Shown: one piece after another, positions 27,374 to 36,370 of the stretch
Layout of the letters: each line of letters opens with the position of its first letter
Numbering within the stretch: the first letter of the stretch is position 1
DNA from: Methanobacteriota archaeon
GTDB lineage: Archaea; Halobacteriota; Methanosarcinia; Methanosarcinales; Methanosarcinaceae
Length of the DNA stretch: 64,000 nt
Assembly (NCBI GenBank): GCA_023399215.1
Contig: JAEWQJ010000038.1
Location: forward strand, 62,001-126,000
Direction: 5' to 3'
Position numbers and translations under genes: made by a program
The notes under the pieces: generated by a model
Told to the model about the DNA's origin: nothing
Databases searched by the model: none
The model's input: the letters and a program-made list of their open reading frames with translations, nothing else

Positions 27374-27585
27374 TTGGCCACCCACTGGGGCAACATTGTC
27401 AACAGTACATATATTATAAATCCTATTGCTCCCACAGCCAGAATGCCAACACCTGCAACTTTGGCAATGGTCAAGAACTCTTCCCTGGACGGTTTTCTAG
27501 TAAGTTTCAGGACTCTCAGGTGTGCCCGGATTACCTGACCAACGCTTTCTGCAGTTATTTTCGGTTCAAACGTGGATTCTACCAT
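27370..27585 (-). CDS. secE: protein translocase SecE (Sec61 gamma)
   Basis: Small essential subunit of the SecYE channel. About 71 aa: an amphipathic helix (VGQVIRAHLRVLKLTRKPSREEFLTI, in two parts QVIRAHLRVLKLTRKP and SREEFLTIAK) and a single C-terminal membrane helix (GVGILAVGAIGFIIYVLL). Start ATG 27585 with GGATGTGA upstream. It overlaps spt5 by 4 bp. Confidence 0.93.
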   Translation of the reverse strand: MVESTFEPKITAESVGQVIRAHLRVLKLTRKPSREEFLTIAKVAGVGILAVGAIGFIIYVLLTMLPQWVAK

Positions 27586-28013
27586 CAATTCACATCCAGG
27601 TTTTCTTTATTCTATTTATCATTATTTAATTTTTGCCTAGAGTTCTTCCTATGGGTTTTCCATTCCCGAAATTCGCTTTTCTTATTCGCTTTTCTGATAT
27701 CTAGAATTTCTGGATTTATATTAAGGAAGGAACGGGCGGTTTATATAATTAATTCCTATTATATGAAGATATCACTGCCACACTTTTAAAACATCAAAAG
27801 ATTCCGATACTGGATTTATATTTGTTCCAAAGCTTTAATTGTGCCAGTAGAAATATTTCTTTTTTGATGCCGAATTGTATCGGCACCATACAGCATTTAC
27901 CATAAAAATAGTTTTCGATTGGTTTTTATTCCTATCCCTTATTTTTATTTTAAAGAGAGGAAAACAGTATTTTCTCCAACCGAAGATTTTAATCCATTTT
28001 ATATCTGGTCTGC
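27586..28013. other. spacer between ftsZ and secE
   Basis: No coding frame of note on either strand. The minus strand has a TATA-like region near 27741-27760 (TTATATAAA type), probably the secE-spt5-rpl11 promoter. The gap means ftsZ is likely a separate transcript. Confidence 0.45.
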
Positions 28014-29159
28014 TCACTCTACAAAATCAATTCCATATTTAAAGGCTATATCCTTGTCGTTTCCATGACCGTAAATCTGAGCGGATGTTACTCCTGTAAC
28101 CACAATCATGGTACGTACGGTTTGTTCGAGGTCAGGGTCAACCTGTGCACCCCAGATTAGGCGGGCGTTTGCGTCTATCCTGTTGTAAACTTCCTGAACC
28201 ACAGATTCAGCTTCCGAAATTGTCATGTCAGGACCTCCAACCACATTAACAAGAGCAGAAGTTGCACCTGAGATATCCACATCAAGAAGCGGGCTGCGCA
28301 AAGCTTTCTGTACGGATTCGACAGCTTTGTTTTCTCCGTCGGACTCTCCAAGCCCTATCATTGCAACGCCTCCATTCTGCATAACAGTTCGGATATCTGC
28401 AAAATCGAGGTTTACAAGTCCGGGTTTTGTGATCAGTTCGGTGATACCCTTTACGGCTCTCATAAGAACTTCGTCTGATACTTTGAAAGCAGCCTGAAGC
28501 GGAAGCCTTGGAACTACTTCGATCAGCTTGTCGTTGGGAACTACTATTACCGTGTCTGCAACATCTCTAAGGCGTTCAAGACCGGCTTCTGCGTTGGTTC
28601 TGCGAACATGACCTTCCACACTGAAAGGCAGGGTGACGACTGCGATCGTAAGGGCTCCTGCATCTCTGGCAGCCTCAGCTACTATAGGTGCTGATCCTGT
28701 GCCGGTTCCTCCTCCAAGCCCTGCGGTAATAAAGACCATGTCAGAGCCTTCGACAACGCTGTTAATTTCGTCGATACTTTCGATTGCAGCATCTTCTCCG
28801 ATCTGGGGGAGACTCCCGGCTCCAAGTCCACGAGTTTTCTTTTTTCCGATAAGAATCTTTTTGCCGGAGCGTATATGAAGAAGGTGCTGAGCATCGGTAT
28901 TCAAGGCAACAAGGTCAGCTCCCTGTATTCCTTCGCCCATCATGCGCTGGATGCTGTTCGAGCCGCCGCCTCCGCATCCTATCACTTTGATAGTTGTTTT
29001 AAGGCTTCTGAGGATCTCTTCGAGTTCAGCATCTACATCTGAGTCTACTACGTTAGAGTAATCTAAATCTGAGTACTCACTCTGCCCGGCACGTCCTTCC
29101 TGGGCAGATCGAGCAAGGGCTTCTTCCACAATGGATCTCATGATACTGTTTTCCTCCAT
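28014..29159 (-). CDS. ftsZ: cell division GTPase FtsZ
   Basis: Tubulin-like GTPase that polymerises into the division ring. The GTP-binding motifs are intact: CGGGGSNSIQRM (T1), the tubulin signature GLGGGTGTGSAP and VVPNDKLIEVV. 381 aa with a 50-residue N-terminal extension (SQEGRAGQSEYSDLDY-like, acidic). Start: ATG 29159, or ATG 29141, which has GGAGG 11 bp upstream; I cannot decide between them. Methanosarcina usually carries two FtsZ proteins; this copy sits beside secE/spt5 as in many Euryarchaeota. Confidence 0.96.
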   Translation of the reverse strand: MEENSIMRSIVEEALARSAQEGRAGQSEYSDLDYSNVVDSDVDAELEEILRSLKTTIKVIGCGGGGSNSIQRMMGEGIQGADLVALNTDAQHLLHIRSGKKILIGKKKTRGLGAGSLPQIGEDAAIESIDEINSVVEGSDMVFITAGLGGGTGTGSAPIVAEAARDAGALTIAVVTLPFSVEGHVRRTNAEAGLERLRDVADTVIVVPNDKLIEVVPRLPLQAAFKVSDEVLMRAVKGITELITKPGLVNLDFADIRTVMQNGGVAMIGLGESDGENKAVESVQKALRSPLLDVDISGATSALVNVVGGPDMTISEAESVVQEVYNRIDANARLIWGAQVDPDLEQTVRTMIVVTGVTSAQIYGHGNDKDIAFKYGIDFVE

Positions 29160-29380
29160 CCTATGGGGTAATTTTAATGACTGGTATTAAAAAATAAATG
29201 TATTTTTAGAGGGAACATGTGTATTTTAACCATCACATATACAGTTTCCAATTTAATAGTTTTCCTGTTCAAGTCTTTAAATTTATGATGTATTTGTTTA
29301 ATAATTTAATTAAACTCTTCTACTTTCCTATTTAGCCTCAGGCTTTTCCCCACAGTTCTTAGGATCCTGTTTTGCTATAA
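29160..29380. other. upstream region of ftsZ
   Basis: AT-rich; holds the likely ftsZ promoter on the minus strand. No gene. Confidence 0.4.
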
Positions 29381-29487
29381 TTTGGAGTATTCTTTAATAG
29401 TTTGGAATTTTTTAATAATTTAGAATATATTTTAATAATTTAGAATGTTTTTTAATAATTTAGAATATTTTTTAATAATTCAGAATC
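29381..29487 (+). repeat. five tandem 19-20 bp AT-rich repeats
   Basis: The unit TTAGAATATTTTTTAATAAT recurs five times with few changes, plus a sixth partial unit. It lies between ftsZ and the DUF99 gene. It resembles iteron-like DNA, but nothing else here suggests an origin. Confidence 0.85.
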
Positions 29488-29582
29488 ATATCAAATATTT
29501 TTGGCCGAAATGTTTATTTTTTATTATTTTATTTTTCTGAAGCCTTCCCTGTATTTTTACCTTTCTCTTTTATTAAAAACAA

Positions 29583-30167
29583 TTACGCTTTTCCTCTGGA
29601 TTCTCCCAGGATAATACCTGTCGCAATCAGGTGGGCAACCCTCAAAGGTTCAGGAATATTGCTTCTTATTGAAGTAAGCCGGATAATCTTTTTAACAGTC
29701 TCCATACCTATGCCTGCTCTCTGGATATAAATAGAACTCTTTTCACCTGGAATTCTTTCTATTTTTCCGGCCCGCTTTATTATCGTCCACCGTTCCTCTC
29801 CATCCGGGAAGTATTTGAGAGCGGATTTTATTTTCTCGAAATCCGGATAGGAACGCATAACTACAACTACAGGAATTCCAGTTTCCCTGTAAAGCGTCTG
29901 TATATCGACAACATTAAAGCCTCCATAAGTGATTCCATCGAGAATAACCGTTCTTATCTGGCCGTAATGTTTACTCTTCTTTATCATTTTACAGATAACT
30001 TCAGTAGCATCAAGCCCATCCTTTGTGATTTCTGAACGAAGAACCCCGTCAATCCAATCTCCCCCCCGAAAAACAGCCCCGACTATCATCACTTTTTTAT
30101 TGAGGAGCGCAGAATCGTCTATGCCTAAAATTCGAATTTCAGGCTTGATATGAAAATCTGTATTCAC
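29583..30167 (-). CDS. DUF99 family protein (UPF0215)
   Basis: Conserved archaeal protein of unknown function, with a predicted RNase H/endonuclease V-like fold. The N-terminal motif RILGIDDSALLNK holds the conserved Asp pair; TVILDGITYGGFNVVDI and PVVVVMRSYPD follow. 194 aa, full length. It starts at GTG 30167 with no strong binding site. It is 190 bp downstream of the pan gene on the same strand and may be cotranscribed. Confidence 0.88.
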   Translation of the reverse strand: MNTDFHIKPEIRILGIDDSALLNKKVMIVGAVFRGGDWIDGVLRSEITKDGLDATEVICKMIKKSKHYGQIRTVILDGITYGGFNVVDIQTLYRETGIPVVVVMRSYPDFEKIKSALKYFPDGEERWTIIKRAGKIERIPGEKSSIYIQRAGIGMETVKKIIRLTSIRSNIPEPLRVAHLIATGIILGESRGKA

Positions 30168-30357
30168 GGGTACTTCTTATGTCTGGATTACAAAAATAGT
30201 TTGTCGGTTTTCCTTCAGGTTTTCTAAAAAAAGTCCTTTCCAGGAAAATTTTCAATTTTCCGGTAAAACCCCCCTTCCTCTCAAGCTAAAGTAAAAATAA
30301 GCAAAAGATAGAAATGAACCCCTAGAGGGCTTTCTATTCGGTTTACCGGAAAGTTTT

Positions 30358-31653
30358 TTACACGAACATGGTTTCAGGAAGACTGGCAGGCATCATTTTC
30401 TGCGTATCCGCAGCCATAGAGACTTTATCCACTGCTTCGAGGAAATCTTCCATCTCAATCAGTTCTTTGTCTTTCCTGACCGCAAACATACCTGCTTCAG
30501 TGGCGATTGCCTTCAGATCCGCTCCACTCATTCCTTCGGTAGCTTTTGCAAGCCTCTGAAAGTCAATATCTCCTGCAAGAGTCATTTTTTCACAGTGGAT
30601 TTCGAGAATCTTTCCTCTGGCCTCTACTCCGGGCATGGGGACATGGACAAGCCTGTCAAATCGCCCTGGCCTGAGAATTGCCGGGTCAAGGACATCAGGA
30701 CGGTTTGTTGCTGCAATAATCCTGATATTTTTTCTTTTATCAAAGCCATCCATCTCTGCCAGCAGTTGCATAAGCGTCCTTTGAACCTCGCGGTCTGCTC
30801 CCGTCGTTTCATTCAACCGCCTTGCAGCAATTGAGTCCAGCTCATCAATGAAAATAATACTTGGGGCCTTTTTCCGGGCCATCTCAAAGATTTCTCTTAC
30901 GAGTTTAGAACCGTCCCCAATATATTTTTGCACGAGTTCAGAGCCTACGACTCTGATAAAGGTTGCATTGGTTCTGTGAGCCACAGCTTTCGCAAGCAGG
31001 GTTTTGCCTGTCCCCGGAAGTCCGTAAAGAAGAACTCCCTTAGGAGGATCGATACCTATCCGAGCAAAGCGTTCCGGTTCAATGAGCGGAAGTTCGACAG
31101 CTTCCTGAAGTTCCTGTATTTGTTCATCAAGACCGCCGATCTGATCATAGTCCACTTCTACGCTTTCGAGAACCTCCATTGCAGCAACAAAAGGCTCTTC
31201 CGTAGAAGGAATAACCTCTGCAATGGCAAGTGTATGCTGGTTCAGGGCAACCTTTGCCCCTGGCAACAGTTTTTTCTCATCGATATACTGTGAGACATTA
31301 ACCAGAAACTGAGGTCCGTTACTGCTTCGGACAATAATCCTATCATTCTTAATTACATCAATGACCGTACCAATAATGAGCGGAGAGGTCTTCATCCGAT
31401 CGAGTTCAGACTGCAGCTTTCGTATTTCTCTTTCGTACTTTATCTTTTGGTTTTCAAGATAACGTTTTTCGGATTCAATCTGGCTGCACTGCTCTTCCAG
31501 ATAACTGTTTCGGCTTTCAAGTTGCCTCATTCGGTCCTGGACGCTTTCAGTTACTTCCCCCAGCTCTCCAGGCTCGATTCCGTCATACACAGGTCCGGGC
31601 TTACCAAGGTGACTGCGCATGCTTTCATCCTTACTTTTGGTACTTTCCGTCAT
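30358..31653 (-). CDS. pan: proteasome-activating nucleotidase PAN
   Basis: AAA+ hexamer that unfolds substrates and feeds the 20S proteasome. The start is ATG 31653, 431 aa, with GGAG upstream; earlier in-frame starts would add residues unlike the family. Order: N-terminal coiled coil, OB domain (IIGTVIDVIKNDRIIVRSSN), Walker A GLPGTGKT, Walker B IIFIDELDSIA, sensor and Arg-finger region (RPGRFDRLVHVPMPG). The C-terminus is MFV; the usual HbYX proteasome-docking motif has Tyr where this has Phe. Divergent from the MBF1 gene. Confidence 0.95.
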   Translation of the reverse strand: MTESTKSKDESMRSHLGKPGPVYDGIEPGELGEVTESVQDRMRQLESRNSYLEEQCSQIESEKRYLENQKIKYEREIRKLQSELDRMKTSPLIIGTVIDVIKNDRIIVRSSNGPQFLVNVSQYIDEKKLLPGAKVALNQHTLAIAEVIPSTEEPFVAAMEVLESVEVDYDQIGGLDEQIQELQEAVELPLIEPERFARIGIDPPKGVLLYGLPGTGKTLLAKAVAHRTNATFIRVVGSELVQKYIGDGSKLVREIFEMARKKAPSIIFIDELDSIAARRLNETTGADREVQRTLMQLLAEMDGFDKRKNIRIIAATNRPDVLDPAILRPGRFDRLVHVPMPGVEARGKILEIHCEKMTLAGDIDFQRLAKATEGMSGADLKAIATEAGMFAVRKDKELIEMEDFLEAVDKVSMAADTQKMMPASLPETMFV

Positions 31654-31710
31654 GGAGCTCCGAATAATATTTAAGTTCATACCGTATATAGCGTTTTCGA
31701 AGTGATCAAT
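31654..31710. promoter_or_regulatory. shared divergent promoter of pan and mbf1
   Basis: Only 57 bp separate the two start codons. TATATAG-like (about 31685-31691) and AATATTTAA-like (about 31666-31675) boxes lie within it, so the two transcripts must start close to their genes or overlap. Confidence 0.45.
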
Positions 31711-32196
31711 ATGCAGTGCGAAATATGTGGTGCAGAGATCCGCGGAAAGCCTATATGCATTACAATTGATAACAGCGAGCTCCAGGTCTGCCAAAAATGT
31801 GCTCCTTACGGCAAACCCGTTGATAAGCGAACTCCCGTGTCAAGAAAAGTCTCTCCGGTGGTTCGAAAAGTAACACGAACTGTAAATAGGCCAAAAAAGG
31901 ATTTTTTCGATATCTTGAAAGACGAACTCTTGGACAACTATGATCAGATTATCCGGGACGCCAGAGAAGCAAAAGGCTGGTCTCAGGAAGACCTGGCTGA
32001 AAATATCAAAGAAAAAGTATCTTTAATCAAAAAGATAGAACGCAGCGAAATCGTGCCAGAGGATTCTGTCCGAAAGAAACTCGAACATGCTCTTGACATC
32101 AAACTTACGGAACGTGTAGATGAGTCAGGACAGGAAGTTTCTCACCTAAAGAAAGATATGACCCTCGGAGATATAGTGAAAATAAAAAGAAAGTAA
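31711..32196 (+). CDS. multiprotein bridging factor MBF1-like transcription factor
   Basis: An N-terminal zinc ribbon (CEICGAEI...CQKCAPYG), a basic linker, and a cro/C1-type helix-turn-helix (IIRDAREAKGWSQEDLAENI) with the archaeal MBF1 tail. 161 aa. The start is ATG 31711 with GTGATC upstream; the GTG at 31702 overlaps that site. In eukaryotes MBF1 bridges activators to TBP; the archaeal role is less clear, with evidence for ribosome association in some species. Confidence 0.92.
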   Translation: MQCEICGAEIRGKPICITIDNSELQVCQKCAPYGKPVDKRTPVSRKVSPVVRKVTRTVNRPKKDFFDILKDELLDNYDQIIRDAREAKGWSQEDLAENIKEKVSLIKKIERSEIVPEDSVRKKLEHALDIKLTERVDESGQEVSHLKKDMTLGDIVKIKRK

Positions 32197-32819
32197 ATCT
32201 CAAAGCAGATAAAGAGAAGTAAATCTCAAAGTAAAGTAAAGTAAGATAAAGTATTTTAGCTGCCGGCTCTGTTCCGGCAACAACACCTAATTTCTGGCAG
32301 TTTCCCCTTCCGGGAACGACAGAGGGTTCAATATGAAGGTATTTTCTTAATCCCCTCTGTTTATGTGCTTTTTATGGTTTCAGGTCTTTTTTGTTTTAAG
32401 CATTTTCTTTGCTGTAGACTATCCCTCCCTAAACTCTTCTCAAAGCTCAGATTTTTGAGGAAGGGGCTTCTTGGTTTATTCTTCCAGCTAATGCCGACAA
32501 GTCACACAAGCCCTTCCCCGTGTTCCGAAGGCGACAGAATGCAATAAGCGTAATATACTTGAGCTACCGTTACCGGTTCCACCTTTCCGTGACTCTATCT
32601 CTGACCCTCAGAGTGGTGTGTACTCTGTTTGACCACCACCTAGCTTGGTTCTCGCATTGGCTTAGGGGTGACAATACAAAAGAAGAGTGTTCAAAATAGG
32701 AATAAGTTTGTAGAATCAATAACGAGAAAAGGCTGGGAAGCTGACGGCTTTCATCCCCCACCTTTCACTTTTGGACTGTAGTCAGGAAATTGCAATGAAC
32801 GGGACTTCACGCCTTATTG
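32197..32819. other. spacer after mbf1 with hairpins and a GC-richer block
   Basis: Near 32195-32250 there are short GTAAATCTCAAAG repeats, then a hairpin at 32261. From about 32560 to 32800 the sequence is GC-richer, with no credible gene (GAGCTACCGTTACCGGTTCC, then GAAGCTGACGGCTTTCATCC). It could be an IS remnant or an unrecognised RNA; I cannot show either. Confidence 0.4.
32261..32279 (+). terminator. hairpin downstream of mbf1
   Basis: TGCCGG(N7)CCGGCA stem 65 bp after the mbf1 stop. There is no T run behind it, so its role as terminator is uncertain. Confidence 0.35.
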
Positions 32820-33668
32820 TTAAATCTCAATTTCAATTTCAATTTCATACACCTTTTCAGGATTTTCTTTATGAATAGCCCAGAAAGGTTCTTCCCCATA
32901 CATTTCCATCAGCTTCTTGGTTCTTCTTGGAACTGTTTTCGGGCCGAGTACTGCACCTGGTCTGTCAGAGTCGTCAATGTAATCGGTTTCCATCATGAAC
33001 CGTGTACCTTCTTCAAGCGCGTGTTCAATTGCTCCTTTTACCGAAATCACTCCTGGAAAAAGCCCAAGTTCCTCACAGGTTTTTACCAGAGGCGGAGCAT
33101 AATGTTTGACAACTTTGTACATTTTAATTCCTGTTTTTCTAGCCCTCTCTGTTATATCCTGAAGTTCAGGCTCTCCCACGCTTTCAGTATGAAGCTGAAC
33201 CGCACAATCCTGTTCTTTTCCCAGGGAAAAAGCATACTCCATAACCTCGTTCGAAGCCGCCCAGACTTCCGCAGACACAGGGTAATGAGGGCGCCCTGAC
33301 TTAATTCCTACGGCAAGCCCCTTTTCAACATATCCTGAGGCAAGTTCGAGACCTTTCTTCATGATTTCTGTAGCTTTCTGCAGTTCCATATACTCGGTAA
33401 GCCTTGAGATTTCTGCCGGATGGACTCCCAGTACAGGAAAAGCTCCAACTCCCATCTCCCTGATTTTTGACGCTATTTTTATAGTTTCGTCAAAAACTTG
33501 AATGTAGTCTTCAGGTTTTTTGACCGTTATTCCAAGCGACCAGCTAGGTTTGGTGACCAGAATTATATGAGTTCCTCCAGAGTTCTTGAAATCCTTTACT
33601 GCTTCGAGTCCCCTGACTCTAGGGTCGATATGCATGTGATTATCGGTAATAGGTATTTTTGCAGGCAT
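32820..33668 (-). CDS. TatD-like metal-dependent hydrolase
   Basis: Amidohydrolase-superfamily TIM barrel. The metal motif HMHID is near the N-terminus (ITDNHMHIDPRV). Further likely ligands are in LGVHPAE, QLHTES, KHYAPP and METDYIDD, spaced as in TatD-type DNases. The substrate is unknown; this group is common in methanogens. The start is ATG 33668, with GAGGG 6 bp upstream. The last residues are an odd EIEIEIEI run, encoded by a hexanucleotide repeat. Confidence 0.82.
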   Translation of the reverse strand: MPAKIPITDNHMHIDPRVRGLEAVKDFKNSGGTHIILVTKPSWSLGITVKKPEDYIQVFDETIKIASKIREMGVGAFPVLGVHPAEISRLTEYMELQKATEIMKKGLELASGYVEKGLAVGIKSGRPHYPVSAEVWAASNEVMEYAFSLGKEQDCAVQLHTESVGEPELQDITERARKTGIKMYKVVKHYAPPLVKTCEELGLFPGVISVKGAIEHALEEGTRFMMETDYIDDSDRPGAVLGPKTVPRRTKKLMEMYGEEPFWAIHKENPEKVYEIEIEIEI

Positions 33669-33783
33669 TTTCATCCCTCAAAGGTATGAAGTTCTGGGTA
33701 AGTCTGGAATGACATTTTCTGAAAATCTTAATTTTATTTTTAGAAATGTGCGCAGGTATCTATATATAGGATCCAACTTTGCA

Positions 33784-33840
33784 TTAGAGATTACTCGACA
33801 TGTTAGAGATTACTCGACATGTTAGAGATTGCTCAGCATA
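33784..33840 (+). repeat. three 19-bp tandem repeats
   Basis: TTAGAGATTACTCGACATG occurs twice perfectly and once with four changes. It lies about 150 bp upstream of the isocitrate dehydrogenase-like gene. Confidence 0.9.
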
Positions 33841-33991
33841 TTATTAATTACCCAAAACTTGAAATATATAGCCTTACGTTGAGTACGCTGGAAGATTCAA
33901 TTATTCATACCGAACTTTGAAAAGTTCCCCTTTTTTAGCTTTTCAGTCGCTACGGTTCTTTAAATACGAACCCTAAGACCTGGTGATAATT

Positions 33992-35020
33992 ATGAGTAAA
34001 ACCGCAGCAGTAATCAAAGGTGACGGGGTAGGCCCCGAACTTGTAGACGCAATGCTTAAAGTAACAGAAGCCGCTGGCACAGACGTTGAATTTGTTATGT
34101 GCGAAGCAGGAGCCAGCTGGTGGGAAAAGCATGGAGGCAATTCCCTTATTCCGGGTGAGACCTGGGACATCCTTGACAGTTCAGATGCCTGTTTTAAAGG
34201 GCCGACAACCACACCCGGAGGGATAGGCTCCCCAAGAAGTGTGGCTGTATCTATAAGGAGTAAGTATAATCTTTATGCAAATGTCAGACCAATCAAGACT
34301 TTCCCCAATTCAAGTGCTCCTCTTGGAGATGTGGAAATGATTTGTGTGCGTGAGGGCACAGAAGGCCTTTATATTGGAGAGGAAATCCAGCTTACAGATG
34401 ACGTTTCAATTGCAATCCGTAAAATCACACGCACTGCATCCCACAAGATTGCCAGCTATGCTTTCGAGGAAGCAAAGAGAAGAGGCTATGACGCTGTTGT
34501 GCCCATCCATAAGAGCAATATTCTGAAACGGACCTGTGGCTCTTTCTTAGAAGAGGTAGAAAAGGTTGGGCAGAATTATCCGGATATCGAAATCTGGCCT
34601 TATCACATCGACAACATTGCACAGCAACTGATAAAGAACCCGCAGATATTCAATAAAAAGGTTCTTCTTTCTACAAACCTCTTTATGGACGTAATCAGTG
34701 AGGAATGCTCAGCCCTGGTAGGCAGTATTGGGCTAATCTACTCTGCCAATATTGGGGATTCTTTCGCAATGTTTGAACCTGCTCACGGGTCAGCTCCAAA
34801 GTATGCAGGCCAGAACAAGGTTAATCCTGTGGCAACCGTACTTGCAGGAGCATGGATGCTTGATTACCTTGGAGAAAAGGAAAAATCCGAAGCGATATTT
34901 ACAGCTACAAAACGCGTAATTTCCGAAGGTAAGTATGTAACTTACGATCTCGGAGGCAATGCAAAACTCAGTCAGATGGCTGGCGAGATTGCAAAGTATA
35001 CGGCAGAAATTCTCAAATAA
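33992..35020 (+). CDS. isocitrate / 3-isopropylmalate dehydrogenase family, probable isocitrate dehydrogenase
   Basis: Decarboxylating beta-hydroxyacid dehydrogenase. Family marks: IKGDGVGPELVDAMLKV, substrate Arg/Ser loop (GGIGSPRSVAVSIRSKYNLYANVRPIK, read as two parts), VREGTEGLYIGEE, Lys/Asp ligands in PIHKSNILKRT, and the cofactor loop EPAHGSAPKYAGQNKVNP. The product ends 21 bp before a convergent gene for a probable Re-citrate synthase. Isocitrate dehydrogenase is therefore the best guess; 3-isopropylmalate and homoisocitrate enzymes look similar. The start is ATG 33992 with GGTGAT. Confidence 0.85.
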   Translation: MSKTAAVIKGDGVGPELVDAMLKVTEAAGTDVEFVMCEAGASWWEKHGGNSLIPGETWDILDSSDACFKGPTTTPGGIGSPRSVAVSIRSKYNLYANVRPIKTFPNSSAPLGDVEMICVREGTEGLYIGEEIQLTDDVSIAIRKITRTASHKIASYAFEEAKRRGYDAVVPIHKSNILKRTCGSFLEEVEKVGQNYPDIEIWPYHIDNIAQQLIKNPQIFNKKVLLSTNLFMDVISEECSALVGSIGLIYSANIGDSFAMFEPAHGSAPKYAGQNKVNPVATVLAGAWMLDYLGEKEKSEAIFTATKRVISEGKYVTYDLGGNAKLSQMAGEIAKYTAEILK

Positions 35021-35041
35021 GAAGGTATTGAAAAATACCTT

Positions 35042-36370
35042 TCATTCCTTCAATTTTTCGTTTTCAGAATCGGTTATCTTTTCTTCGTTGTTCAATTTAC
35101 CTCGACCTGCGCGTCCCGGGCTGCAGATAGGTTGGTAAAGAAAGTATTTTTCGACATAATCAAGGAGCTCTTCATCTGATATGCAGGAAATTCTTTCTTC
35201 ATTATCATAGAGTTTCTGGATTTCTTTCTGGATTTTCAGAAGTCTGGGGTCGTCTTTTTCCACAATGGTTTCAATATCAAGAAGGTCATTTAAGGTCTCC
35301 TGAATTTTATAACGGATAACTTCCAGACCTGAAGAGTCACCTATAAGCAGGAGCCGCTTTCCTCCTACCAGTTCTGGAGGGTAGGGTTCATAGTTAAAGG
35401 GATTTTTAAGAACTCCTGCAGCATGTATTCCAGATTCGTGGGCAAAAATATTTTTCCCGACCACGGCTTTGTTCCTGGGAACCCGCAGTCCCAGTTCTTT
35501 TTCCATGAATCTTGCAAAGCGAGTAACTGGTTCAAGGTTATATTTTTCAAAACCTTCTACCCTATCTTTCAGGAATAGCAGGATTTTTTCCATCTCACTA
35601 TTTCCTGCTCGTTCTCCTATACCCAGGAAAGTTACACTTGTCCAGTTAGCCCCGTGCCAGAAACCTGCAATAGAACTTGCTGACCCAAACCCGTAATCGT
35701 CATGAATATGGGTTTCTATATTTTTTACCCCGATTTCTTTTTTGAGGTGCTGCACAATTTTCGGAATTCCATAAGGCTCATCGACACTAACGAAAGGCAT
35801 CCCGTATCCGACAGTATCACAGACCCGGATAATACAGTCAGGGTCGATTTCAATAATTTTTTCAACTAACGGGAAAACAAAGCCATAATTGTCTGCTCTT
35901 GTCATATCTTCAAGGTGAGCCCGTGTGCGAAGTCCGTGGTCGACTGCATACTGAAGAGCATCCAGATATTTATCCTCGGCTTCTTCCCTGCCTGAAAGTT
36001 TCATCTTGGAGAAAATATGTGTATCCGATACAGACATCAGGATTCCTGTTTCGTTCAGCCCATCAACTTCGAGAATTTTGTCTATATCGGCTCTTGAAGC
36101 TCTTGCCCAGCCTGTGATTTCGGGAAACTCATACCCTATATCAAGCATTAGATCTACAGCATCTCTATCCCTCTTATTGAATACAAAGGCCTCGAGTTTT
36201 TCGATTCCTATCTCGTGCAGATACTCATAGATCTGGAGCTTGTGCTCTCTGCTCAGGACGATTCCCGGCATCTGGGAACCATCACGGATAGTGCTGTCAC
36301 TTATGTACACATCGTTTCCATAGGGCAGCTTTAGTTTGGGCAGATCTTCATATGATTCGTAAACTTTCAT
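35042..36370 (-). CDS. probable Re-citrate synthase (isopropylmalate/homocitrate synthase family)
   Basis: The HMGL-like barrel opens with VYISDSTIRDGSQMPGIVLS and has metal-binding HIHDDYGFG and the family block VGKNIFAHESGIHAAG. The PYGNDVYISDSTIRDG opening is that of the Clostridium kluyveri Re-citrate synthase group rather than of LeuA or homocitrate synthases. It would condense acetyl-CoA and oxaloacetate to citrate for 2-oxoglutarate synthesis. 442 aa. Perfect GGAGG before ATG 36370. The neighbouring convergent dehydrogenase supports this role. Confidence 0.85.
   Translation of the reverse strand: MKVYESYEDLPKLKLPYGNDVYISDSTIRDGSQMPGIVLSREHKLQIYEYLHEIGIEKLEAFVFNKRDRDAVDLMLDIGYEFPEITGWARASRADIDKILEVDGLNETGILMSVSDTHIFSKMKLSGREEAEDKYLDALQYAVDHGLRTRAHLEDMTRADNYGFVFPLVEKIIEIDPDCIIRVCDTVGYGMPFVSVDEPYGIPKIVQHLKKEIGVKNIETHIHDDYGFGSASSIAGFWHGANWTSVTFLGIGERAGNSEMEKILLFLKDRVEGFEKYNLEPVTRFARFMEKELGLRVPRNKAVVGKNIFAHESGIHAAGVLKNPFNYEPYPPELVGGKRLLLIGDSSGLEVIRYKIQETLNDLLDIETIVEKDDPRLLKIQKEIQKLYDNEERISCISDEELLDYVEKYFLYQPICSPGRAGRGKLNNEEKITDSENEKLKE

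Noticed and set aside
29381..29487. Iteron-like tandem repeats as a replication origin
   Set aside because: There is no orc1/cdc6 gene or origin-recognition box nearby; simple slippage explains a short AT-rich tandem array.
33650..33660. TatD-like product as a secreted protein
   Set aside because: The N-terminus carries the metal-binding HMHID motif at residue 12 and no signal peptide.
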